From Clostridia bacterium (lineage in GTDB: Bacteria; Bacillota; Clostridia; Christensenellales; Borkfalkiaceae), in contig JAFXHX010000003.1 of the NCBI GenBank assembly GCA_017536205.1, positions 1-64,000 on the forward strand: DNA of 64,000 bases, read 5' to 3'. The stretch's first letter is position 1. The number at the start of each line of letters is the position of its first letter. Positions 58,432 to 64,000 of this stretch are shown one piece after another. The notes under the pieces were generated by a model. It did not search any database and had not been told where the DNA came from. It saw only the letters and a program-made list of their open reading frames with translations. Made by a program: the position numbers and the translations under genes.

Positions 58432-59418
58432 TTATTCATAGTATTTAGAAAGCGTTTTAATAAACCTTTCGTCGTTTTCAATAACTTTTATTGCGCTTTG
58501 CGAGTTGCCGTTATAAGCGTAATGTAGCGTTTTAGCAAAAATACTTTCTTGGCGCGAGGGCGATTCGCCGTTAAGTGCGCTAACTGAAAACTCTTCTAGT
58601 GAAGAAAGTGTTTTAATTTTTTCTTTCCCCTCAAGGTTAAGGCTTTCAAACGCATCGAAAAAGTCAAGCCCTTGGTTAAATACTTTAATTTTTAGTTTAT
58701 TAGTTGAATAAGTTGTAATAAATATTATAAAAGCAATAAATATAACGCAAGCCACCACCGACAATATAGGGTTGTCTAATATTATCGAAACAACTATTAA
58801 AGCCACCGTTATAACTGCAAATATAATTGTTAGCCAAAGCCACGTTTTTATAAACTTTTCACGTTTAAAGTGGCTTGGTATTTCTGCTTTAAGGTTATCT
58901 TCAACCCTAGCGTAAATGCTTTGGGCTTCTTGCATTTCGTAATCGCTTTTTTCTTCGCTAGTAAGGTGCCTTTTGCGGTAGTAGGGGGCGTAAGTTTTTT
59001 TAAGTTCTTCTTTTTCTTGAAAAGAAGCGTTGTCTATTGCTTTTTTAAAATCTTCTAAATGCGAAACGTCGTTTAAATCTTCAAAGTTTTTGGTTTTACA
59101 AACGACTTTAAGCATATAAAGTCTGCTACTAGTGGTTGAAAGGCTTTCGGCTTCTAACGCCTTTTCAAGCGCAACTTCAAACTCGCCGTTTTTAACGTAA
59201 AAGTCGGCTTCGTCAAGCAAACGTTCAACCTGCAAATAGGTTTCGCCTTCGGCAATCTTTTTTTGCTCGGTTTGTATGCGATTAAGGCTTAAATAATACT
59301 TAATTGCCTTAACTACCGATATTTCGCTATTACAGTTTGGGCAAACGCAAGTGGTTTCACTTGGTTCGGCGCTAAAATCAAAACCGCAAGCCGTACATTT
59401 TACAGGGTGTTTTGCCAT
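58432..59418 (-). CDS. Zinc-ribbon, helical-repeat, two-helix membrane protein of unknown function
   Basis: 328-aa protein. N-terminal zinc ribbon C9-x2-C12 and C24/C26-x2-C29; helical, TPR-like region (about 55-180); two adjacent membrane helices (about 195-240); cytosolic C-terminus (about 245-328). No family recognised. Ribosome site AAAGGAAA. Domain order (zinc ribbon, TPR-like, membrane) recalls sensor or scaffold proteins; no function is assigned. Confidence 0.7.
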   Translation of the reverse strand: MAKHPVKCTACGFDFSAEPSETTCVCPNCNSEISVVKAIKYYLSLNRIQTEQKKIAEGETYLQVERLLDEADFYVKNGEFEVALEKALEAESLSTTSSRLYMLKVVCKTKNFEDLNDVSHLEDFKKAIDNASFQEKEELKKTYAPYYRKRHLTSEEKSDYEMQEAQSIYARVEDNLKAEIPSHFKREKFIKTWLWLTIIFAVITVALIVVSIILDNPILSVVACVIFIAFIIFITTYSTNKLKIKVFNQGLDFFDAFESLNLEGKEKIKTLSSLEEFSVSALNGESPSRQESIFAKTLHYAYNGNSQSAIKVIENDERFIKTLSKYYE

Positions 59419-59549
59419 AATTTTCCTTTATTTTCGCCTTAATTTAGGGCGAGTTTTATTAAAATATTATAGCATACTTATATAAATATTACAACACTTT
59501 TAATTTATTATAATTTTGCTATACTCACTCTTTTTAGCGTTTTGCCCCC

Positions 59550-59578
59550 TTGACTTTTAAAACGCTTTGGAATATAAT
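59550..59578 (+). promoter_or_regulatory. Sigma-A promoter of the creatininase-family gene
   Basis: TTGACT, 17-bp spacer, TATAAT, then AGGAGAT and the ATG at 59613. Confidence 0.8.
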
Positions 59579-59612
59579 ACTTGTATAATTAACTTTGTAG
59601 GAGATAATTACT

Positions 59613-60350
59613 ATGCAAATGCTTGAAATGTTATACGACGAAATACAAGACGCGGTTGACCGTAAAGTTCCCTTTATTATTCCCATAGGAACGCTTGAAT
59701 ATCACGCTCGCCACGCTTCGTGCGGAACCGATACACTCGTTATTACCGGTTGTTTAAGAGAACTTGAAAAAGAAAAAGAAATAGTAGTTTGCCCACCCAT
59801 TTGGTACGGCGTTGCATCGTATGCTGTGTGCGAGCCAAAGCCCAGCCACTTCCACGTTGATGAAGACGCTTACGCTAATTACTTATATTGCGTTTTAAAA
59901 TCTATGATAGACGCAGGGCATAAAAATATTTATTTAGTTGCTCACCACCAAACCGAAGGCGCAGGCTTAATGCCTATGACCATTGCTTGCCATAAAGCCG
60001 CTAAAAAGGTTACTATGGAATATATGGAGCAAAAACTTGGCAAAGGTTGGTGGGGTAGCGATGCTTACGCAACTTATTACGAAGATATGGGCAGTCAAGA
60101 CGACCCGTTCTCGTACATAAAAGTTATTCCCTTAATCGGTGCAGACGCGCAAATTAAATGCGGTGGCTTCGACCACGCAGGCAAGTGGGAAACAAGTTTA
60201 ATGATGGGAACTTACCCAGAACTCGTTGACCTAACTCGTTGCGAAAGAAACACCGAGTGGTTTGCCGAAAGCGCTAAAGAAGCAAGCGAAGAAACAGGCA
60301 AACATATGGTAAACTGCACGCTTGAATGGTTAAGAAAGGTTATAAACTAA
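59613..60350 (+). CDS. Creatininase-family amidohydrolase
   Basis: 245-aa metal-dependent hydrolase. The family metal ligands are visible: E29-x-H31, D40, a H-H pair near 110-111 and the Glu in G-K-W-E-T-S. The family includes creatinine amidohydrolase and FAPy deformylases (ArfB, riboflavin path) and MftE; no neighbouring gene points to one. Monocistronic with own promoter and terminator. Confidence 0.85.
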   Translation: MQMLEMLYDEIQDAVDRKVPFIIPIGTLEYHARHASCGTDTLVITGCLRELEKEKEIVVCPPIWYGVASYAVCEPKPSHFHVDEDAYANYLYCVLKSMIDAGHKNIYLVAHHQTEGAGLMPMTIACHKAAKKVTMEYMEQKLGKGWWGSDAYATYYEDMGSQDDPFSYIKVIPLIGADAQIKCGGFDHAGKWETSLMMGTYPELVDLTRCERNTEWFAESAKEASEETGKHMVNCTLEWLRKVIN

Positions 60351-60358
60351 AACTAAAT

Positions 60359-60392
60359 AAAAAAATCCGTTTCGAACGAAACGGATTTTTTT
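60359..60392. terminator. Bidirectional terminator between creatininase-family gene and guaA
   Basis: AAAAATCCGTTTCG/CGAAACGGATTTTT stem between convergent genes. Confidence 0.85.
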
Positions 60393-60400
60393 ATTTTAAA

Positions 60401-61378
60401 TTATTCCCACTCGATAGTGCCGGTAGGCTTTGGAGTAAGGTCGTAAAGCACGCGGTTAACGCCTTTAACTTCACGAGTAATGCGCTCGGTAATAACTTTT
60501 AAAACGTTATAGGGTATTTCTTCAATAGTTGCAGTCATAGCGTCAACGGTGTTAACGGCTCTAACTATAACGGGCCATTCGTACGAGCGAAGGTCGTTTT
60601 TAACGCCAACCGTTTTAAAATCGGGAACTATGGTAAAATATTGCCAAACGTGTTTATCAAGCCCAAAGTTTTCAAACTCTTCGCGAAGTATTGCGTCACT
60701 TTCCCTAACGGCTTCAAGCCTATCTCTAGTAATTGCGCCAAGGCATCTAACGCCAAGACCGGGGCCGGGGAAGGGTTGACGGAACACCATACCGTCTGGA
60801 AGTCCAAGTTCTTTACCAACGATTCTAACTTCGTCTTTATATAAAAGGCGTAAAGGCTCAACGAGTTCAAATTGCAAGTCTTCAGGAAGACCACCAACGT
60901 TGTGGTGTGCTTTTACGGGGCCGCTTTCTAAAATGTCGGGATAAATAGTTCCTTGAGCAAGGAAGTCGATACCTTCAAGTTTTCTTGCTTCTTCTTCAAA
61001 AACTCTAATAAACTCTGCGCCTATAATTTTGCGCTTGTTTTCGGGCTCGGTAACGCCTTTAAGTTTATCTAAAAACCTATCAACTGCGTCAACGTAAATA
61101 AGGTTGGCGTTCATTTCGTTTTTAAACACTTGAACAACTTGTTCAGGCTCGCCTTTTCTTAAAAGGCCGTGGTTAACGTGAACGCAAACAAGGTTTTTGC
61201 CTATTGCTTTTATAAGAAGGGCAGCAACTACCGAAGAGTCAACGCCACCAGAAAGAGCAAGTAAAACTTTTCTATTGCCTACTTGGGCTTTAATTTCTTT
61301 AATTTGCTCGTCAATAAATGCTTTTGCAAGTTCAGGCGTTACTATGCGCGCCATATCGTCAGGACGTTTATTAAGCAT
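60401..61378 (-). CDS. guaA: GMP synthase, ATP-pyrophosphatase/synthetase subunit only
   Basis: 325-aa protein with the ATP-PPase loop S-G-G-V-D-S-S (43-49), H-G-L-L-R, and the C-terminal dimerisation domain ending P-P-G-T-I-E-W-E-like. It makes GMP from XMP. Most bacterial GuaA are ~510 aa with an N-terminal glutamine amidotransferase domain; here that domain is absent, as in archaeal split enzymes. The start has a good ribosome site (AAGGAGA), so it is not a truncation of the reading frame. Ammonia, or a separate amidotransferase elsewhere, must supply nitrogen. 17 nt after guaB in one operon. Confidence 0.93.
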   Translation of the reverse strand: MLNKRPDDMARIVTPELAKAFIDEQIKEIKAQVGNRKVLLALSGGVDSSVVAALLIKAIGKNLVCVHVNHGLLRKGEPEQVVQVFKNEMNANLIYVDAVDRFLDKLKGVTEPENKRKIIGAEFIRVFEEEARKLEGIDFLAQGTIYPDILESGPVKAHHNVGGLPEDLQFELVEPLRLLYKDEVRIVGKELGLPDGMVFRQPFPGPGLGVRCLGAITRDRLEAVRESDAILREEFENFGLDKHVWQYFTIVPDFKTVGVKNDLRSYEWPVIVRAVNTVDAMTATIEEIPYNVLKVITERITREVKGVNRVLYDLTPKPTGTIEWE

Positions 61379-61395
61379 AACATTTTCTCCTTAAA

Positions 61396-63428
<2,033 letters not shown>

Positions 63429-63568
63429 ATTATAAAAACCTTTTTAATATAATAACAAAACAAAACGAAAAAATCAACGCTTTGAAAAAGTTTTCGCATA
63501 AAAAATATAATATTTTTTAATGTTCTAGTAAAAACTTGGCTTGAATATTATAAAAAAGGGGGTGTGGT

Positions 63569-64000
63569 ATGAAAAAAATTGCCGTTTTAATGCTGTGCGT
63601 TTCGCTATCTATTTTATCTTTTTCTTGCGTGCAGGGCATAAACCTTGAAATGTACGTTAGCCAGTTAAGACTAAACGCCTACGTTTATTCTTCAAGCGAC
63701 TATACTTTAACTGTGTTTGAAGAAGAAACCGAAACCCCGTATCTTTTAGACGGTTACGTTGGTAAAATCGAAAAGGTAATAATCGTTAGGCTTGAAAATT
63801 ATAAAACTTCTTTAGACGGGGCTAGCGTTAAACTTAACTATAACGGTAAAGAATTGCGTGGCGATTTTACTTATAACCCCGTTAATTCTAAATATACTAC
63901 CACCATAGCAGTTGACGGGCATTTGCAAAAAAACGAACTTTTGGTAACTTTAATAAGTGGTGGCAACGAAACCGAACTTACTTTAGTTAGGGTTACCGAA
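63569..64000 (+). CDS. Putative lipoprotein, truncated by window end
   Basis: Open frame from ATG 63569 continues to the window edge (144 codons visible, no stop). Signal-peptide-like N-terminus ending S-F-S-C (Cys20), a loose lipobox, then a beta-rich exported region. Ribosome site AAAGGGGGTG. No family recognised from the visible part. Confidence 0.65.
   Translation, partial: MKKIAVLMLCVSLSILSFSCVQGINLEMYVSQLRLNAYVYSSSDYTLTVFEEETETPYLLDGYVGKIEKVIIVRLENYKTSLDGASVKLNYNGKELRGDFTYNPVNSKYTTTIAVDGHLQKNELLVTLISGGNETELTLVRVTE

Noticed and set aside
58398-58481. Longer N-terminus for the TIGR01906-like protein
   Set aside because: The extension would be translated across the upstream gene's terminator and end of coding sequence; the 58397 ATG gives the family-like N-terminus.

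Overview
The window is 64 kb of chromosome from a low-GC, endospore-forming, strictly anaerobic Firmicute (Bacillota, class Clostridia). Spore genes support this: spo0A, spoIIE, spoIIR, sipL, sleB-ypeB and a gerA-type operon. So do the oxygen-sensitive enzymes NrdD/NrdG, an electron-bifurcating NfnAB, a 2[4Fe-4S] ferredoxin and a PflX-type radical SAM protein, and so do Firmicutes gene orders such as ecfA1-ecfA2-ecfT-truA-rplM-rpsI and tmk-holB-ricT-trmN6-rsmI. An uncultured gut-type clostridial lineage is my inference; no 16S gene is present. I see no prophage, insertion sequence, CRISPR array or resistance island. Nearly everything is core genome with dense operons.

Layout. 1-333: tRNA operon Gly-Arg-His (minus). 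369-6621 (minus): yfcE, an in-frame MATE transporter-RdgB fusion, clpB in an operon behind a ribbon-helix-helix regulator, and an HNH protein. 6715-12898: BspA-like lipoprotein, nfnA-nfnB, a DegV protein, an OGG1-type glycosylase and a YjjG-like HAD phosphatase. 12937-20989 (minus): gerAA-gerAB-gerAC, a small membrane protein, spoIIE and galK. 21110-27330: pth-mfd and a parvulin-like lipoprotein. 27634-30990: nrdD, nrdG and dut. 31025-34327: Ca2+/cation antiporter, pflX-like gene, divergent metK. 34371-38626: ECF transporter module, truA, rplM-rpsI. 38627-39441: a gene-free stretch with three tandem copies of a structured repeat. 39442-41077: spo0A, a zinc-ribbon protein, veg. 41154-46310: sipL-ispE-spoIIR-sleB-ypeB. 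46482-52011: a MacB/FtsX-type ABC transporter and two novel membrane proteins. 52078-57663: greA to rsmI housekeeping run including a ferredoxin. 57675-64000: two membrane proteins, a creatininase-family enzyme, guaA (synthetase half only), guaB, a small membrane protein and a truncated lipoprotein.

How it fits together. NfnAB, ferredoxin, NrdDG/Dut and the radical SAM protein beside metK (SAM supply) form an anaerobic redox and nucleotide theme. Spo0A, SpoIIE, SpoIIR, SipL, SleB/YpeB and GerA cover sporulation from commitment through compartment-specific sigma activation and coat anchoring to germination. Promoter-like sequences fit known sporulation sigma factors: a very good sigma-E match before sipL and weaker sigma-G-like matches before gerAA and spoIIR.

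Most notable points: (1) Spo0A has a normal DNA-binding domain, but the phospho-acceptor Asp56 is Gly and the Asp10-Asp11 pair is Gln-Glu, so it looks like a pseudo-receiver. (2) A ~115-nt intergenic element occurs three times in tandem and once between nrdD and nrdG; its stems differ in sequence but keep pairing, a single bulge and usually an A-rich loop. (3) Several genes have a promoter whose -10 box ends 5-6 nt before the ATG and no Shine-Dalgarno, which predicts leaderless mRNAs. (4) The spoIIE and spoIIR leaders can hide their ribosome sites in hairpins. (5) The MATE-RdgB fusion keeps an internal ribosome site. All computations were by eye; no database search was run.
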